Part shown: positions 10,467-19,866 of the stretch, one piece after another
Position numbering within the stretch: the first letter of the stretch is position 1
How the letters are laid out: every line of letters begins with the position of its first letter
From: Vreelandella andesensis
GTDB taxonomy: Bacteria; Pseudomonadota; Gammaproteobacteria; Pseudomonadales; Halomonadaceae
DNA: 64,000 nucleotides
Reading direction: 5' to 3'
Assembly: GCF_003989795.1 (NCBI RefSeq)
Contig: NZ_RZHG01000019.1
Coordinates: 248,145 to 312,144 of the forward strand
Notes under the pieces: model-generated
What the model was told of the DNA's origin: nothing
Seen by the model: only the letters and a program-made list of their open reading frames with translations
The model's database searches: none
Made by a program: the position numbers and the translations under genes

Positions 10467-11456
10467 ATGTCAGAAACCATCCAGTCAGAAACCATCCAGT
10501 CGGAAACCACCCGAACGCTGCCCATCGTGGTCGCGGCGCTATATAAATTTGTTACGTTGAACGACTTTGAGGCGCTGCGTGAGCCACTGCGTCAGACGAT
10601 GATCGATAACGACGTCAAAGGCACGCTGCTGCTGGCCAAAGAAGGTATTAACGGCACCGTGGCAGGCACCCGCGAAGGCATAGATGCCCTGTTGGCTTGG
10701 CTGACCGCCGACCCCCGCTTAAGCGATGTTGACCATAAAGAGTCTTACTGCGACGAAACGCCGTTCTATCGCACCAAGGTCAAACTCAAAAAAGAGATTG
10801 TGACCCTAGGTGTGCCGGATATTGATCCCAACGACACCGTCGGAACCTACGTTGAACCGGAAAATTGGAATGATGTGATCTCCGATCCGGAAGTACTGGT
10901 TATCGATACCCGTAATGATTACGAAGTGGCGATTGGCAGCTTTGAACGGGCAATTGACCCGAAAACGACCACCTTCCGCCAGTTTCCTGAGTACGTGCGC
11001 GAGCACTACAACCCAGAAAAGCACAAAAAAGTTGCGATGTTCTGCACCGGCGGTATCCGCTGTGAAAAGGCCTCCAGTTTTATGCTGAAAGAGGGCTTTG
11101 AAGAGGTCTATCACCTAAAAGGTGGCGTGTTGAACTACCTCGAAAAAGTGCCGGAAGAGCAGTCTTTATGGCGCGGTGAGTGTTTTGTGTTTGATAACCG
11201 CGTAACGGTGCGACATGACCTAAGCGAAGGCGAACATGAACAGTGTCACGCCTGTCGTATGCCCATCTCTCTTGACGATATGCAGTCGTCGACTTACGAG
11301 CCGGGCATCAGCTGCCCCCACTGCATCGACTCTCTCCCTGAAAAAACCCGCGCTGCCGCCCGAGAGCGCCAACGTCAAATCGAACTGGCCAAGGCTCGCG
11401 GCGAACCCCATCCGCTGGGCTATAACCACCGCAAAGACGACCGCGCAAACGCGTAG
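10467..11456 (+). CDS. trhO: tRNA uridine(34) hydroxylase (rhodanese-fold)
   Basis: TrhO (YceA) makes 5-hydroxyuridine at the wobble position of tRNAs. The 329-residue protein has an N-terminal ferredoxin-like domain (about 18-115), a rhodanese domain (about 130-235) with catalytic C193 in [11 protein letters not shown], and a C-terminal cysteine-rich segment ([10 protein letters not shown] and CPHC) likely to bind zinc. The ATG at 10467 follows AGGAG at good distance; an earlier in-frame start is not needed. The first residues repeat SETIQ because of a 15-bp tandem duplication (10471-10500). Confidence 0.93.
   Translation: MSETIQSETIQSETTRTLPIVVAALYKFVTLNDFEALREPLRQTMIDNDVKGTLLLAKEGINGTVAGTREGIDALLAWLTADPRLSDVDHKESYCDETPFYRTKVKLKKEIVTLGVPDIDPNDTVGTYVEPENWNDVISDPEVLVIDTRNDYEVAIGSFERAIDPKTTTFRQFPEYVREHYNPEKHKKVAMFCTGGIRCEKASSFMLKEGFEEVYHLKGGVLNYLEKVPEEQSLWRGECFVFDNRVTVRHDLSEGEHEQCHACRMPISLDDMQSSTYEPGISCPHCIDSLPEKTRAAARERQRQIELAKARGEPHPLGYNHRKDDRANA
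10471..10515 (+). repeat. 15-bp tandem duplication in the trhO 5' end
   Basis: CAGAAACCATCCAGT occurs twice (10471 and 10486) with a third diverged copy at 10501. It encodes a repeated SETIQ in the N-terminal tail, outside the folded domain. Confidence 0.9.
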
Positions 11457-11578
11457 CGCGCGTGGCCTCCTGCCAGCAGAGAGGCCACGTGGTTGTAACC
11501 CCGCCGCTATTGTCTAAGTATGCGATAGACCGAAGTGCGCGCTAGACTGAGTGACATTCACCTGTCTAGGAGTTTTTT

Positions 11579-12385
11579 ATGTCTGTCTCTTCTAATGCGC
11601 CGCTGGCGTCTTCGAACCTGTTACAACGCACGGATTACCAAGGCGTAACCACGCTTACGTTAAACCAGCCTGAACGCTTTAATACGCTCTCTGAAGATAT
11701 GTTGACGGCGCTGCAGAGCGCGCTTGATGACATTGCCCAGGATGATCAGGTGCGTTGCGTGGTATTCGCCGCCAATGGCAAAGCCTTTTGCGCAGGGCAT
11801 GATTTAAAGCAGATGCGTGCTACCCCTGATAAAGCCTACTACCAAGCGCTGTTCACTCGCTGTGGCGCGGTAATGCAGGCCATTGTTAACTTGCCTGTGC
11901 CAGTAATTGCTAAAGTCCAAGGTATTGCGACTGCCGCCGGCTGCCAGCTTGTCGCTAGCTGTGATTTGGCTGTGGCGGCTAGCAGTGCCCGGTTTGCCGT
12001 GTCAGGAATCAATGTGGGACTGTTCTGTTCGACTCCGGCGGTAGCGCTTTCGCGCAACGTGTCGCGAAAGCGGGCGATGGAAATGTTGCTGACGGGGGAG
12101 TTTATTAGCGCTTCCCAAGCAGCCGATTGGGGGCTCATTAACCGGGTCGCCGAAGAGGGCGAGCTCGATAGTGCTGTGGAAGCGCTTACCGCGAGCATTT
12201 GCGCCAAGAGTGCGGTGGCGGTGCGCACTGGGAAAGCAATGTTTGCCCGCCAGCTAGCCATGCCGCTGGAAGACGCCTATGCCTTTGCTGGTGAGACCAT
12301 GGCGTGCAACATGCTGGCAGACGATGTGGCCGAGGGCATTGATGCCTTTATTGCCAAGCGTCAGCCCCAGTGGCGTCATCGCTAG
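11579..12385 (+). CDS. Crotonase-family protein, ECHDC3-like
   Basis: A 268-residue crotonase-fold protein. The oxyanion-hole segments are visible (FCAGHDLKQM, and GIATAAGCQL), but the two catalytic glutamates of true enoyl-CoA hydratase are missing: the first is Gln in AAGCQLVASCD and the second position is Gly in GINVGLFCSTP. That pattern, with NVGLFCSTP and AVALSR, closely recalls the ECHDC3 group, so hydratase activity should not be assumed. AGGAG precedes the ATG. The IclR regulator follows on the same strand. Confidence 0.88.
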   Translation: MSVSSNAPLASSNLLQRTDYQGVTTLTLNQPERFNTLSEDMLTALQSALDDIAQDDQVRCVVFAANGKAFCAGHDLKQMRATPDKAYYQALFTRCGAVMQAIVNLPVPVIAKVQGIATAAGCQLVASCDLAVAASSARFAVSGINVGLFCSTPAVALSRNVSRKRAMEMLLTGEFISASQAADWGLINRVAEEGELDSAVEALTASICAKSAVAVRTGKAMFARQLAMPLEDAYAFAGETMACNMLADDVAEGIDAFIAKRQPQWRHR

Positions 12386-12470
12386 TAAGACGCAAGATAT
12401 CATTGGTGGAATTTGTTTCCGTAAACGCGACAATCGCCCCGCCGGCGCGTTATCCTCCCTCACTTTATGC

Positions 12471-12500
12471 CTTCAGGAGAGGCGTCTTCAGGAGAAAGTA
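12471..12500 (+). repeat. 15-bp tandem duplication carrying the Shine-Dalgarno of the IclR gene
   Basis: CTTCAGGAGAGGCGT is followed directly by CTTCAGGAGAAAGTA, so the AGGAG ribosome site is present twice; the second copy sits 8 bases from the GTG start at 12503. Confidence 0.8.
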
Positions 12501-12502
12501 AG

Positions 12503-13324
12503 GTGAGTGACGTTAAGCGCAGGTCAGTTGGACGTCCGGCGGGGGCCACCAAAGCGAGTGGTGGACACAGCCAATCATTAGTACGTGGTCTCACGCTATT
12601 AGAGTATTTATCGGCGAGTCCGTTAGGGTTAGCATTGTCGGAGTTGGCGGACATGGCTGATCTCGCGCCATCCACTACTCACCGTTTGTTGCAGGCACTT
12701 CAGAGCCAGGGGTTCGTGACTCAAGAAAGCGAGCAAGGGCTTTGGCGCATTGATGTAAAAACTTTTCGCATTGGTAACAGCTTTTTAGAAGCGCGTGATG
12801 TCGTCGCTCTCAGTCGGCCCTTTCTACGCCGCTTAACGGCAGAGACAGGCGAAACCGCGAACCTGGGCATTCGGGAGGGTGCGACCGCGGTATTTCTTGC
12901 CCAGCATGAGTCGCCGCAGATGATGCGTATGATTACCCGCCTAGGCTCACGGGCGCCGCTGCATGCCTCCGGGGTGGGAAAAGCCTTATTGGCCTGGATG
13001 AGCGAAGACGAACGTACCGAATTGCTTAAAGGCTACGATCTTGCTCGAGTGACTGAAAACACGCTGCATCAAACCGGTGAGCTGTTGACCGAAATGGCCA
13101 CTATTCGTACTCAGGGGTTTGCCTGCGACCGCGAGGAACACGCGGTGGGCTTACACTGTGTTGCCGCCTGCATTCACGATGAGCACGGTACGCCGCTGGC
13201 GGCCATTTCCGTCTCTGGGCCAATGGCACGCATCCCCGAAGAGCGCTTGTTAGCGCTGGGTGCATTAGTGCGCACTATCGCCGACGAAATCACCCTTCAG
13301 CTGGGTGGTCAACTGCCCCGATGA
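12503..13324 (+). CDS. IclR-family transcriptional regulator
   Basis: A 273-residue regulator with an N-terminal winged HTH (about 24-85; LALSELADMADLAPSTTHRLLQAL, split over two helices) and a C-terminal effector domain with ASGVGKALLAWM and GFACDREEHAVGLHCVAA. The GTG start at 12503 is chosen because AGGAG lies 8 bases upstream; an ATG at 12467 has no ribosome site. It is on the same strand as the crotonase gene but about 115 bases away. The effector and targets are unknown. Confidence 0.87.
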   Translation: MSDVKRRSVGRPAGATKASGGHSQSLVRGLTLLEYLSASPLGLALSELADMADLAPSTTHRLLQALQSQGFVTQESEQGLWRIDVKTFRIGNSFLEARDVVALSRPFLRRLTAETGETANLGIREGATAVFLAQHESPQMMRMITRLGSRAPLHASGVGKALLAWMSEDERTELLKGYDLARVTENTLHQTGELLTEMATIRTQGFACDREEHAVGLHCVAACIHDEHGTPLAAISVSGPMARIPEERLLALGALVRTIADEITLQLGGQLPR

Positions 13325-13370
13325 ACAGTGCTTCGCTCACCTGAAGTGACTGACAAGGGCATCCCTCCTT

Positions 13371-13802
13371 ATGTTTAGCCTGTTTTGGGTGGCACTAGCG
13401 AGTGCCACCCTGCTGCCTGGCGGTTCAGAGGTGTGGCTGGCACGTCAGTGGTGTTTAGGCGAGCCCGTGTTTGAGCTTTGGCTTGTCGCAACCACGGGTA
13501 ACACGCTGGGTAGTATGATCAATGTGGCGCTAGGGCGTTATGCTCGCCAGTTTCAGCATCGCCGCTGGTTTCCCGCCTCGCCGGCTGGCTTAGCGCGCGC
13601 AGAGCGTTGGTACAAACGTTTTGGCGAGGTTAGCTTGCTGCTTTCCTGGGCACCCGTCCTGGGTGATCCCCTCACAGTACTCGCAGGAATCTTTAGGCTG
13701 CCCTGGTGGCGTGCACTGCTGTGGATTGTGGTGGCAAAAGGCACTCGCTATGCGCTGTTGTTGGTGTTGGCCCAGCAATGGCTGGTGCCGCTTTGCGGGT
13801 AA
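13371..13802 (+). CDS. YqaA-like DedA/SNARE-associated membrane protein
   Basis: A 143-residue inner-membrane protein with hydrophobic segments near 3-20, 36-52, 85-110 and 115-140. It has the YqaA-type order: LLPGGSEVWL near the start, GNTLGSMINVALGRY, then a WYKRFGEVSLLLSWAPVLGDPLT stretch with the conserved proline and aspartate of the family. The function is unknown; DedA relatives are lipid scramblases or transporters. It is about 50 bases downstream of the IclR gene. Confidence 0.8.
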   Translation: MFSLFWVALASATLLPGGSEVWLARQWCLGEPVFELWLVATTGNTLGSMINVALGRYARQFQHRRWFPASPAGLARAERWYKRFGEVSLLLSWAPVLGDPLTVLAGIFRLPWWRALLWIVVAKGTRYALLLVLAQQWLVPLCG

Positions 13803-13935
13803 AAACAGAAATAATGGTTAACCTAAGCGGCGTTGATGCGTAAATAGTGATGAGGCTGGTGGCGAGCCACGCTCTTTCTCTCATGTTACTCTATTTATCT
13901 TTTATACAAAGCATGCCCCCTACACAAAGTGCATT

Positions 13936-14019
13936 ATGAACAGCGTGCACCTTGTTATGCCTAAGAACGATATGCCTCAAAACGATATGTCTAAAAACGA
14001 TGTACAGAAAGCGAGTTAG
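13936..14019 (+). CDS. Possible 27-residue leader peptide ahead of the mechanosensitive channel
   Basis: An ATG reading frame of 27 codons ends two bases before the channel ATG. Its centre is three tandem 15-bp units encoding MPKND, MPQND and MSKND. No convincing Shine-Dalgarno precedes it. It may be a translated leader, or only a tandem duplication that happens to stay open. It is too short to assign a family. Confidence 0.3.
   Translation: MNSVHLVMPKNDMPQNDMSKNDVQKAS
13957..14001 (+). repeat. Three tandem 15-bp units upstream of the channel gene
   Basis: ATGCCTAAGAACGAT, ATGCCTCAAAACGAT and ATGTCTAAAAACGAT lie head to tail at 13957, 13972 and 13987. A separate 13-bp duplication (GACTCACTCAAAG, 14038-14063) sits in the first codons of the channel gene. 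Confidence 0.88.
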
Positions 14020-14021
14020 TA

Positions 14022-16463
14022 ATGACACTGAGTAAAAGACTCACTCAAAGGACTCACTCAAAGGGAGGTTTAGGTGTGACGCCATTACGTTTATTCCCCT
14101 GGCTAGGCGTCTGGTTATTGATGCTATTCGCCTTTCTGGCAACGCCGGCGCTGGCACAAACCACGTTAAGTGCAGGTGCAGGCGGCGCAGACACTGCTAA
14201 CGTGGAAGAACAGCCCTCTTATTCGGCGCTTGCTGATCTGCTGGAAGACGAGCAAGCCCGCCAAGAGCTCATTGAGCTACTGCGAAACCAAGCGTCAGTG
14301 TTACCTAATGAGCTGACCAGCGAGTTATCGCCGGAGGCTGCTGCCCAGGGCGGCAATCTTGCTCCTGAAGATGTGTCGCTGCCTCGTCAGCTTGCAGAGC
14401 TAACCAGCCGCGTGGTCAGTGATGTTAGCGGGCAGATAGAGCAGGCAGTTGCCGTTGTGGCCGGGCTGTTTGCTGGCCAAGGGACTAGCACCTTCGACAT
14501 GGCTGCGTTTGTCAGTGCCGCAATTAACCTTGGGATTGTGATTGTCGCGACGTTCGCGATATTTATGATTTCCCGGCGTTTAGCGAAGCCGTTATTTACT
14601 AAGATTAGCGGTTGGTCTCAGCAGGGCAGCGGCTTAACACCCGTGCTGCGCTTAGTGCTATGTGTTGCCATTGCTGCTGTGGTAGACGTGTTGCTTGTTG
14701 CTTTTGCCTACGTGAGCGGGAACTTGTTAGCAACGTTCGCAGTGGGTGAAACTGGCGAGCTTTCTACCCGTGCATCGTTATTTCTAAATGCTTTCTTTAT
14801 GATTGAGTTATTGAAAGTCGGTGTGCGCATGTTGTTTTCTTCGCGCTATGAAGGACTGCGCCTGTTACCTATCTCGGCGAAAGAAGCATCTTACTGGAAT
14901 CGCTGGTTGGCGCGTTTAATTGGCATGGTGGGTTATGGTTTGATGGTGGTTGTACCGCTGGTCAACTTCTATATCGCGGCAACCCTAGGCCAAGCAGTAG
15001 GCACCTTTATCATGCTGTTGGCCTTCATTTACGCGGTAGCGGTTGTGCTTAAAAACCGTGTACGCCTGCGCGATAACCTTAACCAGATGGCGGCAGGTGC
15101 AACGATGACCGCCAGCCGCGTATCGCTGCACTTATTTGCGCGAACCTGGCACTTGTTTGCATTACTCTATTTCTTGATGGTGTTCGTGCTGACGCTGATA
15201 CGCCCTGGGGATGCATTGCCATTTGTGTTGTTTGCCACATTGAAAACATTGGCTGCAATGGTTGTCGGTCTTTTGGTATCGGCGTTCCTTACTCAAACGA
15301 TTGGCCGTCGTATTAAGCTATCCGATGATCTGCGTCGTAGGTTGCCGATGCTGGAAGTGCGCTTAAATAGCTATGTGCCCAATGCCTTACGTGTTTTGCG
15401 TACCGTACTATTAGTAGCGGTCCTGATGGTCGTGCTGGATGCCTGGGGAGTGTTTAATTTAGCGGCTTGGTACGCCTCTGAACGTGGCGCTAACTTAGTC
15501 GGTAATCTGACCAGTGTGGCCATTATCTTGATCGTTGCATTCGGTGTTTGGCTGGGGCTGGCTAGCCTTATCGAACACAAGCTCAATCCGGAAACGGGCC
15601 ATGGCGAACCCTCTGCACGTGCTAAAACGTTGCTCAGTCTGTTTCGTAACGCCTTAGTTATTGCCATGGTGACGATCACCGGCATGATCGTATTGTCGGA
15701 AATAGGCATTAATATCGGCCCGCTTATTGCCGGTGCTGGTGTGCTGGGCTTAGCGATTGGTTTTGGTGCCCAAAAGCTGGTGCAGGATGTTATTACCGGT
15801 GTGTTTATTCAGGTAGAAAACGCCATGAATACCGGTGACGTGGTCACTGTAGGCGGCGTCACAGGAACTGCCGAGCGGCTTAGTATTCGTTCTGTAGGCA
15901 TCCGTGATTTGTCTGGCACCTATCACATCGTTCCGTTTTCCAGTGTTGATACGGTATCTAACTATATGCGTGAGTATGGTAATCACGTCGGTGAATACGG
16001 TATCGGCTATAACGAAAGCATTGATGAGGCGATTGAGCAGCTGCAGCTGGCGTTCGAAGACCTGAAAAAGAGCGAAGAAGAAGGCCATAAACTGCTGGCT
16101 GACCTGACCGTTGCAGGTGTTACCGCGCTGGCGGATAGTTCGGTGAATATTCGTGTGGTAATCAAGACAACGCCGGGTGATCAGTGGGCTGTTGGGCGTG
16201 CCTATAACCGGTTAGTGAAGTTGCGCTTTGATGCAGCCGGTATCGAGATACCATTCCCGCATACCACGCTCTACTTCGGTGAAACAAAAGGCGGTAAAAC
16301 GCCACCTGCTAATGTACGTGTGCTGGATTCCACTGCTGAACGCAAAAAAGTGGAGACGTCGCCACTTCGTCAGGAAAGCGAACATCCATCAGACCAGTCA
16401 GCTCGATCTCCAATTGAGCCTGACCACCTAAAGCCTGACCAAGGTGATGTTGACGAAGTGTAA
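14022..16463 (+). CDS. ybiO: YbiO-like MscS-family mechanosensitive channel
   Basis: An 813-residue inner-membrane channel that opens under turgor to release solutes. A signal-like segment (about 22-48, ending LAQTT) is followed by a periplasmic part starting YSALADLLED, which matches the YbiO N-terminus. Then come about ten membrane helices and the pore-lining helix IAGAGVLGLAIGFGAQ with its glycine/alanine packing pattern. The MscS beta and C-terminal domains follow (VQDVITGVFIQVENAMNTGD, RSVGIRDLSG). The acidic, proline-containing tail after about 760 is not conserved. E. coli YbiO has 741 residues. The ATG at 14022 follows AAAGCGAG. A terminator follows the gene. Confidence 0.92.
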   Translation: MTLSKRLTQRTHSKGGLGVTPLRLFPWLGVWLLMLFAFLATPALAQTTLSAGAGGADTANVEEQPSYSALADLLEDEQARQELIELLRNQASVLPNELTSELSPEAAAQGGNLAPEDVSLPRQLAELTSRVVSDVSGQIEQAVAVVAGLFAGQGTSTFDMAAFVSAAINLGIVIVATFAIFMISRRLAKPLFTKISGWSQQGSGLTPVLRLVLCVAIAAVVDVLLVAFAYVSGNLLATFAVGETGELSTRASLFLNAFFMIELLKVGVRMLFSSRYEGLRLLPISAKEASYWNRWLARLIGMVGYGLMVVVPLVNFYIAATLGQAVGTFIMLLAFIYAVAVVLKNRVRLRDNLNQMAAGATMTASRVSLHLFARTWHLFALLYFLMVFVLTLIRPGDALPFVLFATLKTLAAMVVGLLVSAFLTQTIGRRIKLSDDLRRRLPMLEVRLNSYVPNALRVLRTVLLVAVLMVVLDAWGVFNLAAWYASERGANLVGNLTSVAIILIVAFGVWLGLASLIEHKLNPETGHGEPSARAKTLLSLFRNALVIAMVTITGMIVLSEIGINIGPLIAGAGVLGLAIGFGAQKLVQDVITGVFIQVENAMNTGDVVTVGGVTGTAERLSIRSVGIRDLSGTYHIVPFSSVDTVSNYMREYGNHVGEYGIGYNESIDEAIEQLQLAFEDLKKSEEEGHKLLADLTVAGVTALADSSVNIRVVIKTTPGDQWAVGRAYNRLVKLRFDAAGIEIPFPHTTLYFGETKGGKTPPANVRVLDSTAERKKVETSPLRQESEHPSDQSARSPIEPDHLKPDQGDVDEV

Positions 16464-16504
16464 TCCGAAAGGGTGTGAGACGCTTAGCGGCTAGAGCGTT
16501 GACA

Positions 16505-16536
16505 CTGGGGCTGCCTTCGGGCGGCCCCAGTTTTTT
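16505..16536 (+). terminator. Terminator after the channel gene
   Basis: CTGGGGCTGCC-TTCG-GGCGGCCCCAG forms an 11-bp stem (one G-T pair) with a UUCG-type tetraloop, followed by six T. Confidence 0.93.
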
Positions 16537-16552
16537 GAAGGAGTGGGATAAT

Positions 16553-17299
16553 TTAGTCTAGATAGTTTTCGGAATGACGCCCTTCCAGATTAATCGACTC
16601 GCCGCCGTCGACAAATAGAATTTGACCTGCAACGAAGTTATTGTCTAATAAGTAGTGCAAAGCTTGTACAAGGTGAGCTGGGTCGCCCTGGTGATTAACG
16701 GGAATACCTTCAATACGCCATTGGATATAGTCGCTGGTACGCTGGGAGGCAGGCAGCACCACGCCAGGGGCAATGCCGTTAATGCGCAAGCGTGGCGAGA
16801 ACTCTAGCGCTGCCATACGCGTCATATCGGCAAGGCTCTTTTTCGACAGTAAATACGCTGCATACGGGTACTGGTGGTAGGCCACTTTATTGTCAATGAT
16901 GTTAATGACCTGACCCTTATCAACGGCGTCTGCAAAGTGCCGTGTGAGCAGCAACGGTGTAAACATATTAACCCTAAACTGCGTTTCCAGCATGGCCAAG
17001 TCGGTGCTTGCAATGGGGGCAGGTTCATAGGCAGAGGCGCTATTAAGCAGCACATTAAGGCCGGGGAAGTGCTGTTTAGCAGTGGTCACGAGCTCTTCAA
17101 GAGAGTCGCTCAAGAAATTGCACGGCACTATTTCGCAGCGCTGGCCTTTGGCGCGAATCGTTTTAGCTACGTCTTCGGCTTCGCCACGTGAGCTATTCAC
17201 GTGTAAAGCAATATCATAGCCCTTATCTGCCAGGGCTTCGGCGAAATAGCGCCCCAAGCGTGTCGCGCCGCCGGTGACAAGTGCAGCTGATGAGCTCAT
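16553..17299 (-). CDS. folM: Dihydromonapterin reductase / short-chain dehydrogenase FolM
   Basis: An NADPH-dependent SDR of 248 residues reducing dihydromonapterin (and weakly dihydrofolate). The nucleotide motif TGGATRLGRYFA (about residues 9-20), NSAS in place of NNAG, and the YLLSKKSL catalytic Tyr-Lys pair are visible. The ATG at 17299 gives the usual SDR N-terminus; an in-frame ATG 27 codons upstream would add an unrelated extension. The neighbouring folK, transcribed away from it, supports a pterin/folate role. Confidence 0.85.
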   Translation of the reverse strand: MSSSAALVTGGATRLGRYFAEALADKGYDIALHVNSSRGEAEDVAKTIRAKGQRCEIVPCNFLSDSLEELVTTAKQHFPGLNVLLNSASAYEPAPIASTDLAMLETQFRVNMFTPLLLTRHFADAVDKGQVINIIDNKVAYHQYPYAAYLLSKKSLADMTRMAALEFSPRLRINGIAPGVVLPASQRTSDYIQWRIEGIPVNHQGDPAHLVQALHYLLDNNFVAGQILFVDGGESINLEGRHSENYLD

Positions 17300-17502
17300 G
17301 CAAGGTTCCCCACAGTGGATTAACGTTTCAGCGTATGCAGTGTGAAGCATGACTTTCTGCGTGAGCGTAGCGTTTGTCAATATCTTGTACAGAGCTTGAA
17401 CAAAATAACAGGCAAGCTAATCTTACTGGTGATCAATGTGACACGACTACTGCTCTCGGGTTACGTCTCCAAGAATAGAGCCTCTAAGACAAGGATGCAG
17501 CT

Positions 17503-17949
17503 ATGCCACTCTCGTCGTCGAACACTACGCCCGATACCGCTTACCATGAATGCTTAATCTCTCTTGGTACCAATATTGAGCCGGAGCATCACTTTCACGA
17601 AGCACTCACTATTTTGCGCAGCGAATGTGAGCTGATAGCAAGCTCTGAGGCAATTCGCACAGCCCCGGTTGGCTATCAACAACAGCCAGACTTTCTGAAC
17701 GCGGCGCTGCTCGTGCGCACACCCCTTGAACACGATGATTTTCGTGCTTACTTGAAAGAGGTAGAAAATCGCCTTGGACGTGTGCGTGGTCCGATTAAAT
17801 CAGGACCAAGAACCATGGATTTGGATATTGTGGCGTGGAACGGTGACATCGTTGATGAAGGGTACTACCAACACAGCTACGTGCGTCGCCCGGTAGATGA
17901 GGTGCTCGCCGCCAGTAGCCGAACGCTTAAGCAGCGAGAGCATTCATGA
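17503..17949 (+). CDS. folK: 2-amino-4-hydroxy-6-hydroxymethyldihydropteridine pyrophosphokinase
   Basis: Transfers pyrophosphate from ATP to hydroxymethyldihydropterin in folate synthesis. The 148-residue protein has SLGTNIEPEHHFHEAL, the APVGYQQQPDFLNAALLV substrate segment and the active-site GPRTMDLDIVAW; it is slightly shorter than E. coli HPPK (159) and lacks the usual RPFVLVPL end, having RRPVDEVLAAS. AAGGA precedes the ATG. Its stop lies within the first unit of a 15-bp repeat array, suggesting the 3' end may have been remodelled. Confidence 0.85.
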   Translation: MPLSSSNTTPDTAYHECLISLGTNIEPEHHFHEALTILRSECELIASSEAIRTAPVGYQQQPDFLNAALLVRTPLEHDDFRAYLKEVENRLGRVRGPIKSGPRTMDLDIVAWNGDIVDEGYYQHSYVRRPVDEVLAASSRTLKQREHS

Positions 17950-18007
17950 TGTGTGCTTAGTTGATGTGTACCAAGTGGATGTGTACTTAGTTGATGTGTG
18001 TTTAGTG
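17948..18007 (+). repeat. Four tandem 15-bp units starting at the folK stop codon
   Basis: GATGTGTGCTTAGTT and three variants run head to tail at 17948, 17963, 17978 and 17993. A second small array of about 14 bp (GGTTATGACAAAA-type, three copies) lies at 18164-18201, just after the end of the convergent BCCT gene. Apart from these two arrays, 17950-18209 shows no gene. Confidence 0.9.
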
Positions 18008-18209
18008 GCCGATAATAGCAGTGTGGCCTCCCATGGCTAGAGGGCCTAACCTTCCTCGGAGGGGCGCGTTGCTAAGCTTAAACACAAATCTGATGCCTTT
18101 TATGCAGAATAATCTGCGTGGCAGTCAGCCAGCAGCCACAGATAACTCTGCGGCTGCCGAAAGGTTTATGACAAAAGGGTTATGACAAAAAAGTTATGAC
18201 AGTAAGCTG

Positions 18210-19763
18210 TTACTCAATAATGCCTTGTTCACGCGCCATCGCGTAGGCAGCTTGCGGGCCGTTCCACAGCGATGGTAGCAAAATCAATGAAACGGGAATC
18301 GCGGTAATCACGATAAATTGCTGCAAAGCACCAATCTGACCAGCGCCCATATACAGTAGCACTGCCGCCATTAGCGCCATGGCAATCCCCCAAAAAGCAC
18401 GCATGTAAGGGCTTGGGTCATCATGACCAGCACCCACTACCGCAATGGCGTAACTCATTGAATCACCTGTAGTGGCCACAAAAATCGTGGTCAGTAGCAG
18501 AATGGCCAGTGCCATCCAGGTCCCGCCGGGAAGCGCTTGGGCGACGGTAAGTGTCGCTACATCAAACTGGAAGTTATTCAGCGCTTCTGTCAGATCGATC
18601 ACACCGGTGAGCTGGTAATAAATACCCGAACCACCAAGCAGGGTAAACCACACGGTGGTCGCAATGGGAGCAAGTATCGCCACGGCAAGAATCATCTCGC
18701 GAATACTACGCCCCCGGGAAATACGTGCCACGAAAATCGCCATTAGCGGTGCATAGCCAATAAACCACGCAAAGAAAAAGACGGTCCACCACTTCATCCA
18801 CCAGGCGGGGGCGGTGTCTGCGGTCATGGTTGCCATGGTGAAGAACTCACTCACGTAAGCGCCCATACTCGATACGTAGGTGTTAACCAAAAACAGTGTA
18901 GGTCCAAACACAATAATGATCGCGCCAATGGCAAGCGCTAGCAGTACATTAAAGCGGCTGAGCAGCTGGATGCCTCTATGGATACCGCTCATGGAAGAGA
19001 GCACGTAAATGCAGCCAAGTACTGCAAGGATAATGAGCTGCCCTGTGTAGCCTTCGGGGAGACCGAATAGCTCATGCAAACCAAAGCTGACCTGAGTGGC
19101 CAGAAACCCAATCGGGCCGACGGTGCCCGCTACTAATGCAATAACGCAGCAGGCATCCACTACGCCGCCTAGCGGGCCACGCATAAGGCGCTCGCCAAAA
19201 ACAGGATAAAGCAGCGTGCGTGGTTGCAGCGGTTGGCCCTTTACGTAATGGGCGTGGGCGAGTACCACGGCGGTTAGCGAGCCAAGTACTGCCCAGGCTA
19301 AAAAGCCCCAGTGCATAAACGATTGGGCAAGGGCGCTTGATACAGCGTCGGCTGTACCTGCTTCGGTATCAAAGGCCGGTGGTGTTACCACGAAGTGATA
19401 TATCGGCTCTCCGGCGGCGAAAAAGACGCCACCGCCGGCTAGCAATGTGCACAGAATGATCGATAGCCACTTAAATGTGCTCATTTCTGGTGCATCGAGA
19501 TTGCCAATCTTGGCTTTCGCTGCTGGCGTAACGGCCAGCCCAATGGCAATAAAAAAGGTCAGTAACAGTAGCAACTGAAAGTAGCTGCCTAGCACTAACG
19601 CCGTCCAGGCAAAGCCTGTGCTAATTGAGCTGGCGACAAGATCAATGTCGTAAAAGGAGAGCGCAAGAAACGCCACGATAAAACCGATGCTCAGCACCAG
19701 TACAATGGGGTCGCCGAGGGAAAACCGCGAAGAACCCTCGCTAGCGGGTGCAGGTTGGTTCAT
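18210..19763 (-). CDS. BCCT-family transporter (betaine/choline/carnitine type)
   Basis: A 517-residue secondary transporter with twelve hydrophobic helices, likely importing a quaternary-ammonium or related osmolyte with sodium or protons. The family signature around MKWWTVFFFAWFIGYAPL and the following FVARISRGRSIREMI is intact, and ATTGDSMSYA fits the helix 8-10 region. The exact substrate cannot be read. The ATG at 19763 follows AGGTG; a GTG at 19772 lies inside that ribosome site. Its 5' leader contains a complete intrinsic terminator (19867-19895) and an inverted repeat. Confidence 0.9.
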   Translation of the reverse strand: MNQPAPASEGSSRFSLGDPIVLVLSIGFIVAFLALSFYDIDLVASSISTGFAWTALVLGSYFQLLLLLTFFIAIGLAVTPAAKAKIGNLDAPEMSTFKWLSIILCTLLAGGGVFFAAGEPIYHFVVTPPAFDTEAGTADAVSSALAQSFMHWGFLAWAVLGSLTAVVLAHAHYVKGQPLQPRTLLYPVFGERLMRGPLGGVVDACCVIALVAGTVGPIGFLATQVSFGLHELFGLPEGYTGQLIILAVLGCIYVLSSMSGIHRGIQLLSRFNVLLALAIGAIIIVFGPTLFLVNTYVSSMGAYVSEFFTMATMTADTAPAWWMKWWTVFFFAWFIGYAPLMAIFVARISRGRSIREMILAVAILAPIATTVWFTLLGGSGIYYQLTGVIDLTEALNNFQFDVATLTVAQALPGGTWMALAILLLTTIFVATTGDSMSYAIAVVGAGHDDPSPYMRAFWGIAMALMAAVLLYMGAGQIGALQQFIVITAIPVSLILLPSLWNGPQAAYAMAREQGIIE

Positions 19764-19866
19764 TAAGAACACCTATGTTTGATGGGGATTGAGTAAACAG
19801 GGTATTGAGCCTAACAAAATCGTGCGTGTGTAAGCTTAACGGTCACATACACTCGATTTTCGAAAC

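Noticed and set aside
11460-11495. Hairpin GTGGCCTC / GAGGCCAC after trhO as a terminator
   Set aside because: No T-run follows on either strand; position alone does not support it.
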